NCBI RefSeq assembly: GCF_963675165.1
Contig: NC_087379.1
Span: 877,001-941,000 of the forward strand
DNA: 64,000 nt
From: Halichondria panicea
Lineage: Eukaryota > Porifera > Demospongiae > Suberitida > Halichondriidae
Direction: 5' to 3'
Part shown: positions 11,364 through 24,501 of the stretch, in pieces
Position numbering within the stretch: the stretch's first letter is position 1
Layout: the number at the start of each line of letters is the position of its first letter
Position numbers and translations under genes: made by a program
The notes under the pieces: model-generated
Told to the model about the DNA's origin: nothing
Databases searched by the model: none
What the model saw: only the letters and a program-made list of their open reading frames with translations

Positions 11364-14191
11364 ATGAAAATGTATTAAGGAGCTATCTAGCTAGGTCTAG
11401 TGCAAGTGTACTCACCTAGATCTCCTTCTCCCCTCACTCAGTCTGGTGTGTGGAGATGTGGAAGGTCACTTCAAGCAACTGTTTAGCAGAGTCCGCATCC
11501 TCTCCAAGAACAGAGACTTTGAGGTAGCTACATACAATGGATGCACACACAACAACAGGTAATTAAACGATATTAAATCACCTTCCTCTGACATTTATTA
11601 CACCCCCATGCACAGTGCCTCTACCGACGTTTATCCTTGGCCCGTGTTGGACTGAGCATGGTCAGTTCTATGGAGACTTGTCACGTGATGGAGGAGAGCT
11701 TTGCCCCAATGTCACATGTCTAGGTACAGTGTATGCATGTTGTTAACCACTCTATCAGTACACACATGAGTCACACTCTATTACAGGTCAGCGTGGAGTG
11801 TACAGTGCGTCCAGTGGTCTGAGGGTGGCCTATCTCAGTGGGAGCTACCAGGGGAGGACCTATCAGCATCAAGACAAAAGACAAGGGAGATAATCTATTG
11901 GTCAGTTCACTTCCCAAACACCTGGAGCAGTTTTTGAACTAGTTTTTGTTTCTCCCTCTACCATACTTCATTGACTCTGATGTGTCCTGGCTGGAGGGTC
12001 AGTGCAGTGGAGAGGGCTACCGTGGAGTGGACATTCTCCTCACCTCTGATTGGCCCGGGGCAGTGGACAAGTTCACAGTGGCTCCTGTGAGACCTAGCTC
12101 CCAGTTATTGTAGGATGGACCAGTACCTTAATAATACCTTATGCTCATGCAGGACGGACTGGACCTGAGTGCAGTGGGGGCAAAGCCTCTGAGTAAACTG
12201 GCCATGTGTCTCAAGCCACGCTACCATTTTGCAGCTCTACACCAAACCTTCTATGAGAGAATACCGTACAGGTACAGTACGTCCATCCCTGTAATATTAG
12301 AGTACTTGAGTTTGCTCCTTAAATAGAGTTCTGTTATCCAATTTCTTGAAGTCCGTTGGTATGTTTAATTTTCCAATGTGATTTGACCAGCGATACAATA
12401 AGAGATAAGAGAGTTTCAATTATTTTAGATGTGTGCTGTAATTATACGTACATGTTACATGTCCTCATCTTTAAATCCCTACACAGTAATACCTCCACAA
12501 CTTTTGATGCTAACTGTATTGTGCTTCATTTCATGCAGGAATCACAAAATCCTCCAATGCAAGCCACATCATGTGACACGGTTCTTAGCTTTGGCTCAAG
12601 TGGGAAATCCAGACAAGAAGAAAAGAGTGAGTTGAAATCATTCTAGTCCCATTAGTATTACATGTTATTAATGATGACATCATCTTCATACCTGCAGTAC
12701 CTGTATGCATTCTCTGTCACACCCATGAGCTCCATGGACGAGAAAGAGCTGACTCAGCAACCACCCACTGCCACCAACTGTCCCTACACTGAACTAGTTA
12801 AATCTTTAATTGGTAAGGAAAACGTCGTATTATCCCATAATGTCTAGCTATCGTTGATGGACCAATATACATGTACATTTTGTAGATTGTCCAATTTTCC
12901 AAATAAAAACTTGCGTTATGTAGCACTCTGAGAGTCTTATCTCTAGATATCACCATCCACCATGTTTGCAGAGGTCAAAGTTTATTGTGTACCTACCCCA
13001 CACACTGTGCAGAGGGAGTCTCAAGAGGAGGCTGGGCCTAACTTTTTTTTTGACCAGAGGGCTCTTGATTCCGCTCATCGCAAACAGAAGAGACAACAGG
13101 ATGGAGCACCCCCTGCAAAGAGACGACCCCCGCCCCAGCCCAGGGGGCCATGCTGGTTCTGTCTGGGGGGGTAAGGAGGTGGAGAAACATCTCGTAGTCT
13201 CCATCGGAGATCATGTGAGATAGAGTGTGTTGTACTTGCTAATACTGCACATACAAAATACAATGTAGCTCACAAATAGCAGACCACTAACAGTTTGTAT
13301 TGTATACCCTATATAGACGTACCTGGCTTTATCCAAGGGTGGGATGGTACCAGAGCATGTGCTGGTCCTACCCATCGGTCACTATGCAGCCTCCACTGAC
13401 GCACCACTAGTGAGTTCATGTGCTGTGTGTACCACTGCTGTGTGTGTATAGTCATTGTTTGTATTGTGGAGAGTATGTTTCCATGCTCTGTGTGTACTAT
13501 TTAGCAGTCTGTACTGGTCAGCCTGTAAGCAGGCCACCCTCTATAATACAGCCAGGTTAATGGGCCCCAAAGTCTCCATAGCATGTGTTTGGACCTGTGT
13601 TAGCAGACCACCTCTTTAGTACAGCCACTGTTGGTCTGCCCACTGTGTAAGCAGAGATCACTATACCATATATCATGCATGTACACTGTATGACCTGTGC
13701 TCTATTACTGTAGGAGGTTTTGGAGGAGCTTGGAAAGTTTAAGAGTGCTCTGAGGAAGTACTTCAACAGCAAAGATCAGTCGTGTGTCATCTTCGAGAGA
13801 AACTACAAATCACAGCATCTTCAACTACAGGTCAGTACCGTCAAGGCCGTATTATCATGTCATGTGATTGATACTGTATGGTTGGTGTGTTGAGATTAGG
13901 CTACAAGGTTTTGAGGGCAAACAGAGGAATGTGATTTCTCTTTTTAATCATTCAATGGTTCAGGGACTCTTTCAGCTGCCATAACTTGAATTCTGTGTAT
14001 TCAATTTCAACGGTTTTATGATTTTAGAAAGAGGCCATCTAGCAAAGATAGTGATGTCATACAATCTAGGTCTTTGAAATCGTATTTGTGAAGCCATTAG
14101 CATTCCCAAACTTACATAATTATGTCGAAACATTGTATAAATACGGTACATGTTAGTGTGTGTATGGTAGATGTGTTGACTGATAGTTGTG

Positions 14192-15279
14192 TAGCCTCGA
14201 TCCCAGGCCGAGTTTTCGCTTTTATAACGGTTAGGCGAACAACTGGGCCTGGTACTAGTTGTCTGCGCATGCGTCAAATTTTCATTGTATATTTGTGGTC
14301 GGCAAAAATATTTAATAAATCAATAATCGAAATTTGTACACAGAAAATGCACAGAGTGAGTACACAAAAGATGCACATAGGGAGCTGCTTCACAAAGGCC
14401 TGGGGAGTTGCCAGTTGTGCTGCAGCACAATTACAGTGACCCAGGGCAACTTCAGGATGATTGAATGCCTTCAAATTACGTTTCAAAAAGATTTAGCAGG
14501 CTGCTGGACTTCTCTGATTCCAGGCCCCAACTCGTAACTCATTGCTTGAGAAAACGTAGATTCTCTTGATGTCTCTGAGCTACCCAGCAACGCTCGAATG
14601 AGCAGGTCATACTCCAGTCCTGTGTCTGTGAGTATAGGACAATATTAAAAGAAACCAAAGACGGTTAAACCCTTACCTCAAACTGTCCAGTCTCGTCCGT
14701 TAGTATAGCCAAGAGGAGCACTGTTGGGATAGCTGGATATTAGCCATTGCTCCTGTACAGAGAAGTAGACATTTTAAATACGTGTAGATCTATACATATT
14801 AAATTTCTCGGTTATAGTGTCATTGTCGACGAGCTGATGATGGCAGCACCAAGTTCTCTAGCTCACACTCTTCACTTGATCCACCATATTAATGATGAAA
14901 CTATAGTCTACCTACATTCTTGCCAAACATGAACAAGACTTGATAGCATAGCCGGCCATAGGGCCCACACAAAAATATCTGACCTTAACAAGCTTGACAA
15001 AGCTTTATACCTCTTCCCTTGTTGTTCAGTCTTCAGAATAAGCTTCATAGAAGAGAGAAGCTTCAGCTAAGAGCCATTCCAATCGATTCCAATAATGATA
15101 AAACGGGAACTGACTTCTAGTACACGATAGTACACGAATATAAATGTCACGAAAGTGAACGAGAATATCCATTCGTCAGAATCTGACAAACGACTGACGC
15201 ATGCGCAGACAACTAGTACCAGGCCCAGTTGTTCGCCTAACCGTTATAAAAGCGAAAACTCGGCCTGGGATCGAGGCTA
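14192..15279. mobile_element. 1.1-kb Mutator-like non-autonomous element
   Basis: Terminal inverted repeats of about 85 bp start TAGCCTCGATCCCAGGCC and end in the exact inverse. The inner repeat boundary (ctgcgcatgcgtca) is at about 14261-14276 and 15196-15210. A 9-bp target duplication ATAGTTGTG flanks it (14183-14191 and 15280-15288), and uninterrupted copies of the same intron show the empty site. The interior has no transposase-like frame. Terminal bases match the shorter elements in intron 13, so one mobilising transposase probably served both. Confidence 0.85.
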
Positions 15280-15500
15280 ATAGTTGTGTATGGTTAGTGT
15301 GTGATGGTAATGGTGGTCACTGTAGGTTATTCCAGTGATGACCAAGATTCCATCTGATGCTCTGAGACAAGCCTTCATAGATTATGGGCGGAGTATGGGG
15401 GTGTAGCTTGAGACTGTGCCCAGGGAAACACCACCCTCAGAGGTAACACACACACATCATAGCTGTACCATGTTCTACGTACCATTCTCTAAGCCTTTTA

Positions 15501-16060
15501 TAGCCTCGATTCCAGGCCGATTAAAATACGGCCTGGTACCTATTGCATGGTGATAGTGCGCATGCGCTAGTTTATTCACCAGAATCCTTTCTCTCATCTA
15601 TTTTCTATCTATGTACATCAGCTTAGTATTGCGTTGTTTCAGAAGGCTTTCACACTAGTCTAAAGTCAGAAGAGGCTCTCATCTACCTCTATGACGGTTG
15701 TATGGTCAGGATGTCTTACCTTAGATCTGTACAGTCTATGGGAAGTGTATGGTGCCTCTTGACTGCTACTTGCGAAGACAACCCAGCTATAGGACCATCC
15801 TAGACTTACATGTAGATGAGAGCCTTAAAATTAGTGTTCAAGCCTTCTAGACCAATGCAATAGATACATAAGCCACAGCTTCACAGAACTCAGTCATGGA
15901 GATAAAGTATTACGGAACATTATTATTCTTAGTAAACAGTATAATTTACGTTCGTAGTACGATTACCCATATTCTGAGTAATTTGAAGCGCATGCGCACT
16001 ATCACTCCTACAATAGGTATGTACCAGGCCGTATTTTAATGCGGCCTGGAATCGAGGCTA
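15501..16060. mobile_element. Mutator-like MITE, copy in CWF19L1 copy 2 intron 13
   Basis: This is orthologous to the element at 6280-6870, with better preserved ends: TAGCCTCGATTCCAGGCC on the left and the inverse CCTGGAATCGAGGCTA on the right. The left target duplication is intact (AGCCTTTTA) while the right has diverged. Because it sits at the same site in copies 1-3, it was inserted before those duplications. Confidence 0.7.
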
Positions 16061-16110
16061 AACCTAAGTGATCGATACTTCTCTTTGCCAAAATCTGTTG
16101 GTTTTGCTAC

Positions 16111-16230
16111 ACCCACACACACACACACACAATCCCCCGCATACATACACACACACCCCTCCTTACTCCCACCACCCACCCACCCACACCCACACACACA
16201 CACACACACTCACACACACACACACACACA
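16111..16230. repeat. (AC)n tract before CWF19L1 exon 14, copy 2
   Basis: An imperfect AC/CCCA-rich microsatellite directly abuts the exon 14 acceptor. It is much shorter than in copy 1 and lacks the internal exon-derived units, showing rapid length change between paralogous modules. Confidence 0.85.
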
Positions 16231-16791
16231 GCTTGCGTTCACTGGTGTCCCATACTTCCTGGCAGAGTTTGATGATGGGGGAAATGTGTTCACAAGACCA
16301 TTTTCTCACCAACTCACGCAGACAAACAACCAGATCACTGAATATAGGTTATAGTATGTTTCTACTACTGTGAGCTCATGAGGTAAACAGCACTCTCAAG
16401 TGAGTAGGTAAGAACATGTCCGTGAGTCTCGTCACACCGACAATGCACACCTCTAACGTTTCTATTGCATACTCAGCAAATGTCTCTTCCACAAATCTCT
16501 CATCATACCTATCGAGTGAACACACAAACTGTTCTAGTTCCTGGAACAATACGTACGGACGTTTCTCTCTCCAATTTGGAAGGTAATTAAAAACCAATTA
16601 ATGACATGTTGAATGCTTTTATTGGTTGCAATATCGTCTGCAGGGAGTTGTTGGCTGATCCTCTCGTTCTGAATCTGCCCAATTGGATCAACTGGAAGTC
16701 GTGTGTGGCAACAAAGGACGAGGAGACGAAAGCTGCTCTAGAAATGAAGAAGAACTTTGAACCATATTATTTTTATTTCACATGCAACTGA

Positions 16792-17186
16792 CAACGATGA
16801 TTAATTTCTTTATTTTCACTTTTACTTTTGTATAATTGACGTTTTGTGTATTAGCTAGTTGTCCAATAATAATTATGGTTGGCCATAATTATTATAATTA
16901 TAGTTATAGGAGTGCAGATCAATATCAGTGGGCAATTATTTTCCTTGTCCCAATGTTGTATTAGAATGCTGTCCATGAGCTGGAGGAGGGTAGTTATGCT
17001 GACATTGCAATAGTCCATAAGGGGGAGGGGCTGGTTGCATGCTATACACACATTATATACCTCTACTTATACTGTAACCTCTACTAGTAATTAGTACCAT
17101 GCAAGCTAGTATAACATGTTTCACTCTAGAAAACAATTATCATGAAAATTTGGGTTATTTATAATTTTATAATTATACCAAAACAA
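16792..17186. other. Spacer with DNAJC25 5'-flank relic (module 2)
   Basis: AT-rich tail-to-tail spacer, nearly identical to 7975-8369. The DNAJC25 upstream relic occupies about 16970-17040. No gene is seen. Confidence 0.55.
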
Positions 17187-20100
17187 TTAAGAAATAGTTG
17201 TTGCAGTTCTAATTTTATACACAGTAGATTGTATTCCATTGTTCCATCCTCCAATCATAAGGCACTCTGATGGAGACAGTGACACAGTGGCAGCTCCTGC
17301 TATAGGAGATGGTAGATCACCAACGTAGAGCCAGGAGTCCATCGAGGACGAGTAGGCGTAGATCCTTTGAGTGGCTTTACGTTCACTATTCACTCCACCA
17401 ACAGCAAAGAGGGTGTCGGATATCGTTACAGGGGAGAGAAAGTAAGACGGTGTGTTGGATATTGTATTCCAGATAGAGTCGGCTTTGTTGGCACTCCCAT
17501 CATCCTGTCGGTCTGCTGAAATGAGCTTGTCGACTTGAGCAGCACACACCTTGTTTAGAGGATTGTCGTCATCTCCCCCCATTAGGTACACTGTGTTGTT
17601 GTAGACAATTCCTCTTTGGTCATGACAAGCATACGGTAGTCTGTCTGTCTCGCTCCACTGGGAGGTGCTGATGTTGTAGATCTCAACATTATCAGTGTAG
17701 TCACCATAGCCCACTTCACCTCCTGCTACGACCAGATGTGTTGGGAGACTAACGACTGCTGGTGAATTCCTCGCTGTGGGCATGGGTGGGATTATCCGTT
17801 TCCAGTTCCTTCCTTTGTTAAACACATGTACCACGTTGGATTTAGATCCGAATGAATGCACACCGCCAACTGCTACTAGTTCACCTTTGACCTCTCCTAG
17901 ACCAAAATAGTGTACAGGAAGTCTGGGCAGAGTTGACCAGACGTCTTGTGGCGGATCGTAACAGTAGACACAGTGCTCGTCATCACAGACTCCTCCACCA
18001 TAGTAGACCTTGCCATTGATGGTTACCGCTTGCCCACTAGACATCTCCACTGGAGCCTCAGAGCACTGACTGTAGGACAACTGAACCTGTAGGGGCTGGA
18101 GAATATAGAGAGTCAATAACTTGTGTGTTGCATGATTGTGTAGCTTGTAATTAAGAGCATTTGGAATGTATTACCATAGCAACAAAAAATATTATCAGTA
18201 ATCGATCCTGTGGGACACAAATTATTCTAATTTGAGGGTTATTTATATAATAGTGATTATCATACTGCAACATAATATATTCACAGATTATACGGTAGCC
18301 GATTGATTCTTATTGCCGAGGCATCGCAAACAGAATTTTCAGAATACCTTGGTGGAACGTTAATAATTATACACAACAACTTCCATTCTAAACCTAGGCA
18401 CTGCATAATGTACTTGGCGATCAATTGGAACATTCAACAGTTACCGTAAAAGACCTCGATTTACAGCGACCCTTTAAAATATGCGATAATTCCAATTATT
18501 TTTTAATGTCGTATTCTAAACATGTAAAGGTAAATGTAGCCACTCCCTAGCCTCGATTGTAGCCCACTGGAAAATCAGTGTTTTTAAGCGGCCTGAAATC
18601 AAGGCCAGTAGACTCTGTAAAGTTACCTCCAATTAGATGCGACCCTCTAAATATGCGACACCAGGACTTCAATATAAATTTTCAACCTCTGGCTTCGTAA
18701 TTATTAAAAAGTGTCGCTTTAAATCGAGGTCTTACGGTATACTTACTTCTATTAGAGTGGTGATACAATAAGAGATATGACAGTCATATTTAGGTGCAGT
18801 GGCGTAGGAAGCAATTTCTCAATGGGGGGGGGCTGTAGTTTTTTTAATGAATAAGTGTAAGGCTATCTACATAGTACAGCTTGGATAAGTCATCTCTATG
18901 TGGAAATATGGGGGGGGGGGCTCGATCCAGCAACTGCACTTAGTGGTACAGTGTTGATGAGCTCACCTGTGGTTTGCTGGTCAGGTAGTCCCTGGTTTTG
19001 GTGAGTTGGTTGTTTAATCTCTGAATGGTGGTTTTATTCTTCTGAAGGGATGTGTCTTTGGAGGCAAGCATCGAATCTTTGTTAGTGATAATAAAGTTTT
19101 TGTCTGCTTGCTCCTGTTCCACTTGTGCAGTGAGATTGGTGACATCTGTTTCCAGTTGAGCTATTTTCGTAGCTTTAGATACAAGCTCGTTGTGAGTGTA
19201 GTTGACGTTGGCAATTTGTTGCTCCACCTCTTCAGTGAGTTGCTTACATCGAATTTCTAACCTAGCAATGGTAGTATCTTTAGAATTCACCAGTGCATCT
19301 TTTGTGGCAGCCAATGATTCTTTGAGCTTCAATTTAACTCTGAGATCCTCTATCTCTACACTATGTTCAGTTACTAGTTGATCAGTTTCCACAGAGTGCA
19401 CCAACTGCATACGCTCGACAGTGTTTTCACTTTCTTCCTCCAATCGTCTTTTCTTCTCCGCCAGTGCCTCGTTCTCTCCTGCTTTCTCCTGGATTGCCGA
19501 GTCCTTCCTCACAACCTCCTCCTCAAGCTCCCTCTTCTCTGTCAGTAGGGCACTCACTCGCTGGAGCATCTCCACTCTGTTCTCAAAGGAGGGAGGGTGT
19601 TCAAGTACCACACCCACCATCCGACCCACTATCTCTGCTGCTCTAGGCCTTTGCTGAGGGTTGTTGCTGAGACAGTGCATGATGAGGTCCATCAGAGGGT
19701 GGTCTGGGGAAATGTTTCGAAGAAATTCTTCACGTCTTTCAGCTTCCGTCACTGGTATCAGACCATTGGGATTGGTAGGATCGATTCGTGTCTGGCCGAT
19801 ACTTGGTAGTGGCCACTCTGCTGTGAAGGTGTGAATCATCATGATCCCAAAGGAGAACACATCCACACTGGTGTTGTAGTGGGGGTTGGCAACCATCACT
19901 TCGGGGGGCATGTACGCTGGGGTGCCAGGGGTCTCCGTCATTCGACTCACTTGAAGGGGGGTCAGGTTCAATATTCGAGCAACGCCAAGATCGGATATCT
20001 TGGCCGTCATGTTGGTGGACAAGAGGACATTGTTGGCTGAGAGGTCTCTGTGCACAATGACTGGTGTTTGGCCATGGAGGTAGACCAAGCCCAGTGAGAC

Positions 20101-20472
20101 GTCATGGAGGATGGAGAAGTTGATCTCATCGGGGAGAATACCGTAGCGCTCGAGACAGCTGGTCAAGTTGGTGGGGAGGAACTCCATGACTAGGATGGGG
20201 AACTGAGAGCCTTCCTCAAAACAGACTCCCAGAAACTGGACAATGTTGGGGTGCCTAGTTTGACTGAGCAGGCGACACTCCTCCAGATACCTTCGTGCTG
20301 CATGCCCGATTCCAGTCTCGTAGAGAACTCGGTAAAGCTTCTTGCCGGCACATTTCAGTCCTCGATACTCTAGCTCCATGACAACAGCGTAGGAACCATG
20401 TCCCAACTCATTCTCAGTGATGCGAATTTGTCTCAGAGTGAACTGCTCGAAAGCTTGTGGATTTACAGCCAT
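17187..20472 (-). CDS. Kinase-coiled coil-kelch gene C
   Basis: Exons are 20472-18967 (502 codons) and 18086-17187 (299 codons plus stop), phase 0, 801 residues after splicing. Kinase motifs are intact (GHGSYA, HRDLSANN, SDLG, MPPEV). The coiled coil keeps two heptad blocks absent from B. Kelch loop 1 is short (VCDDEH against nine residues in B), and loops 2-4 read VHSFGSKSN, EVGYGDYTDN and DDDNPLNK. The kelch 3' end (KIRTATTIS) and flank match gene B, whereas the 880-bp intron carries the two MITEs found in D and F, so this copy looks recombinant. Non-coding 5' exon ends at 20665. Confidence 0.9.
18443..18738. mobile_element. ACCGTAA-type MITE in intron of gene C
   Basis: Terminal inverted repeat ACCGTAAAAGACCTCGATTT at the left, matching GAGGTCTTACGGT at the right, about 296 bp. 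The interior holds a second inverted pair (gcctcgattgtagcc / ggcctgaaatcaaggc). Orthologous copies lie at the same site in genes D (27532-27825) and F (56991-57280). Non-coding. Confidence 0.75.
18794..18939. mobile_element. GTGCAGTGGC-type MITE with poly-G tract, gene C intron
   Basis: A segment of about 146 bp has short inverted ends (GTGCAGTGGCG / gcaactgcac) and two long G runs. It lies immediately downstream (in gene direction) of the kinase-exon donor. The same insertion is in genes D and F and absent from A, B and E. Confidence 0.6.
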
Positions 20473-20837
20473 TGTCTTCGTTACTGTGTGAATAGAAAAG
20501 CACGCAATATTAAAAATGCAATCCAGCTGGATATATAACAAAAAAGAATCCTTTCACTATGTACGTCTAGATATATTATTAATAATTATTGCCAAGACTT
20601 GAAAAACAAAGCCATACAGAGAGTGAGGCTCAGGTTTACAGGACAGCTATTCAGTTGATCTTACCTGTACTGTATAGAAAGCTTGGTAGAGGTTAAGTTA
20701 CAGAGAGATAGAGAACTGTAGCGGCAAACACAACGAAAAAGTCAAGAACGAGATACGCCCCCTTCTTTGTGCAAGCAAAAGGGGGCGTGGCTACTTGCAA
20801 GGTTTTGTGCATTATTTAGAATACCACCAAGTCAAGG
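20473..20837. promoter_or_regulatory. Divergent promoter, kinase-kelch C / CWF19L1 copy 3
   Basis: 365 bp between start codons. The minus-strand 5' UTR donor is at 20665-20664. The GC palindrome at 20756-20792 is intact here (ACGCCCCCTTCTTTG, then AAAAGGGGGCGTGGC). The TATATAAAAG block found in module 1 is missing. Confidence 0.5.
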
Positions 20838-22271
20838 ATGAAAATGTAAGGAGCTAGCTAGTTCTAGTGCAAGTGTACTCACCTAGATCTCCTTCTCCCC
20901 CTCACTCAGTCTGGTGTGTGGAGATGTGGAGGGTCACTTCAAGCAATTGTTTAGCAGAGTCCAGAGCATCCTCTCCAAGAACAAAGACTTTTAGGTAGCT
21001 ACATACAATGGATGCACACACTCACTGCAGTGCCAGTGCATTTATTGTCCCTTTATGTAGCTCCTGTTGTGTATTGGATCTTTCTCTAGCTCTGACTGCC
21101 AGGAGGAGTGGAGTAAGTATCGGGAGGGGGTGGAAACAGGTAATTAAACGATATTAAATCACCTTCCTCTGACATTTATTACACCCCCATGCACAGTGCC
21201 TCTACCGACGTTCATCCTTGGCCCGTGTTGGACTGAGCATGGCCAGTTCTATGGAGACTTGTCACGTGATGGAGGAGAGCTTTGCCCCAATGTCACATGT
21301 CTAGGTACAGTGTATGCATGTTGTTAACCACTCTATCAGTACACACATGAGTCACACTCCATTACAGGTCAGCGTGGAGTGTACAGTGCGTCCAGTGGTC
21401 TGAGGGTGGCCTATCTCAGTGGGAGCTACCAGGGGAGGACCTATCAGCATCAAGACAAGGGAGATAATCTATTGGTCAGTTCTCTTCCCAATCACCTGGA
21501 GGAGTTGAGTTGTTGAACTAGTTTTTGTTTCTCCCTCTAGCGACCATATTTCACTGACTCTGATGTGTCCTGGCTGGAGGGTGAGTGCAGTGGAGAGGGC
21601 TACCGTGGAGTGGACATTCTCCTCACCTCTGATTGGCCCGGGGCAGTGGACAAGTTCACAGTGGCTCCTGTGAGACCTAGCTCCCAGTTATTGTAGGATG
21701 GACCAGTACCTTAATAATACCTTATGCTCATGCAGGACGGACTGGACCTGAGTGCAGTGGGGGCAAAGCCTCTGAGTAAACTGGCCATGTGTCTCAAGCC
21801 ACGCTACCATTTTGCAGCTCTACACCAAACCTTCTATGAGAGAATACCGTACAGGTACAGTACGTCCATCCCTGTATATTTAGAGTCTGCTAATAACAGG
21901 CTGAAAATAAGTATACACTTACGATTTAACATAATTATAATCTGAAAGGCATCTTTCTAAACATTCAGAAAATCAGAAAATGAATGTAATTGACCAACGG
22001 AGCTAAAGTTTTGACCGTTCAAAAATACTTCATCAAAAATACTTTATTATAATTATACGTACATCTTACATGTCCTCATCTTTAAATCCCTACACAGTAA
22101 TACCTCCACAACTTTTGATGCTAACTGTATTGTGCTTCATTTCATGCAGGAATCACAAAATCCTCCAAGGCAAGCCACATCATGTGACACGATTCTTGGC
22201 TTTGGCTCAAGTGGGAAATCCAGACAAGAAGAAAAGAGTGAGTTGAAATCATTCTAGTCCCATTAGTATTA

Positions 22272-22746
22272 CAGTGGAACCTCCATTAACGACCACCTCC
22301 AAAGAGCAACCACACGCTATATAACGGCCAAGAGCTCAGGTCCGGATTGAAACTACAATGACTTCAATGTAAAGCAACCTCTCAGGAACCGCCACCTCTC
22401 TACTCTGTATAACAAGCAGCTTTCTAGTCCCCAACCAGCTTTAGCAATGGAAAATAACCTCCCAGAACGGACAACCACACCCAGAATTAGCAGAAAATTA
22501 TTGCTGAGATAGCATTATTTTGCACAATCGTGAAAACCTGGCTGTACATGTAGCTTGTCTCTACAGCCTTTTCAAAGCCTGTATGAGCTAAAGAAGCAGT
22601 TAGCAAAGCCCCAAGATTCATTTGCAGCAAGAAATGACTCATAGAAAATACATAGCTGGCAATCGGAACTTCCCAAGGAAGACCACCTCTCTATAACGGC
22701 CAAAAGGCTGTTCCCCAATGGTGTCCGTTTTATGGAGGTTCCACTG
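22272..22746. mobile_element. TA-flanked mariner-like MITE in CWF19L1 copy 3
   Basis: Inverted ends CAGTGGAACCTCCATTAA and ATGGAGGTTCCACTG are flanked by TA on both sides (22270-22271, 22747-22748). The other modules show the uninterrupted site with a single TA. The CAGTG terminus and TA duplication are typical of Tc1/mariner-mobilised elements. 475 bp, no transposase. Confidence 0.85.
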
Positions 22747-24501
22747 TACATGTTATTAATGATGACATCATCTTCATACCTGCAGTACCTGTATGCATTC
22801 TCTGTCACACCCATGAGCTCCATGGACGAGAAAGAGCTGACTCAGCAACCACCCACTGCCACCAACTGTCCCTATAGGGATATATAGTTGATACACTCAA
22901 CTAATCAAATCTTTGGTAAGGAAAACTATTATCCCATAATGTCTAGCTATCGTTGAAGGACCAATATACACATTTTCCTAACAAAACTTGCGTTATGTAG
23001 CACTCTGAGAGTCCTATCTCTAGATATCACCATCTGTGTTGTAGTTCAAATCCTCCATGTTTGCAGAGGTCAAAGTTTATTGTGTACCTACATGTACTCC
23101 CACACACTGTGCAGAGGGAGTCTCAAGAGGAGGCTGGGCCTAACTTCTTCTTTGATCAGAGGGCTCTTGATTCTGCTCATCGCAAACAGAAGAGACGACA
23201 GGACGGAAGACCCCCTGCAAAGAGACGACCTCCTCCCCAGCCCAGGGGGCCGTGCTGGTTCTGTCTGGGGGGCAAGGAGGTGGAGAAACATATCGTGGTC
23301 TCCATCGGAGATCATGTGAGATAGAGTGTGTTGTACTTGCTAATACTGCACATACAAAATACAATGTAGCTCACAAATAGCAGACCACTAACAGTTTGTA
23401 TTGTATACCCTATATAGACGTACCTGGCTTTATCCAAGGGTGGGATGGTACCAGAGCATGTGCTGGTCCTACCCATCGGTCACTATGCAGCCTCCACTGA
23501 CGCACCACCAGTGAGTTCATGTGCTGTGTGTACCACTGCTGTGTGTGTATAGTCATTGTTTGTATTGTGGAGAGTATGTTTCCATGCTCTGTGTGTACTA
23601 TTTAGCAGTCTGTAGTGGTCAGCCTGTAAGCAGGCCACCCTCTATAATACAGCCAGGTTAATGGGCCCCAAAGTCTCCATAGCATGTGTTTGGACCTGTG
23701 TTAGCAGACCACCTCTTTAGTACAGCCACTGTTGGTCTGCCCACTGTGTAAGCAGAGATCACTATACCATATATCATGCATGTACACTGTATGACCTGTG
23801 CTCTATTACTGTAGGAGGTTTTGGAGGAACTTGGACAGTTTAAGAGTGCTCTGAGGAAGTACTTCAACAGCAAAGATCAGTCGTGTGTCATCTTCGAGAG
23901 AAACTACAAATCACAACATCTTCAACTACAGGTCAGTACCGTCAAGGCCGTATTATCATGTGATGTGATTGATACTGTATGGTTGGTGTGTTGAGATTAG
24001 GCTACAAGGTTTTGAGGGCAAACAGAGGAATGTGATTTCTCTTGTTAATCATTCAATGGTTCAGGGACTCTTTCAACTGCCATAACTTGAATTCTGTGTA
24101 TTCAATTTCAACGGTTTTATGATTTTAGAAAGAGGCCATCTAGCAAAGATTGTGATGTCATACAATATAGGTCTTTGCAATCTTATTTGTGAAGCCATTA
24201 GCATTCGCAAACTTACATAATTATGTGGAAACATTGTATAAATACGGTACATGTTAGTGTGTGTATGGTAGATGTGTTGACTGATAGTTGTGTATGGTTA
24301 GTGTGTGATGGTAATGGTGGTCACTGTAGGTTATTCCAGTGACCAAGATTCCATCTGATGCTCTGAGACATGCCTTCATAGATTATGGGTGGAGTATGGG
24401 GGTGGGGCTTGAGACTGTGCCCAGGGAAACACCACCCTCAGAGGTAACACACACACATCATAGCTGTACCATGTTCTACGTACCATTCTCTAAGCCTTTT
24501 A

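Larger units (their letters stand above)
11364..16791 (+). pseudogene. CWF19L1: CWF19L1 copy 2, heavily degraded
   Basis: The first codons (MKI) at 11364-11371 now sit before a weakened donor, and exon 2 starts at 11442. Exon 3 is deleted (junction near 11550), which breaks phase. Exon 5 has a 7-bp insertion near 11875. The exon 6 acceptor AG is lost near 11958. Exon 10 has an extra G giving TAA at 13172-13174. Exon 13 has TAG at 15414-15416. Intron 12 is split by a 1.1-kb transposon. The last exon still reads to its TGA at 16789-16791. No functional product is expected. Confidence 0.9.
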
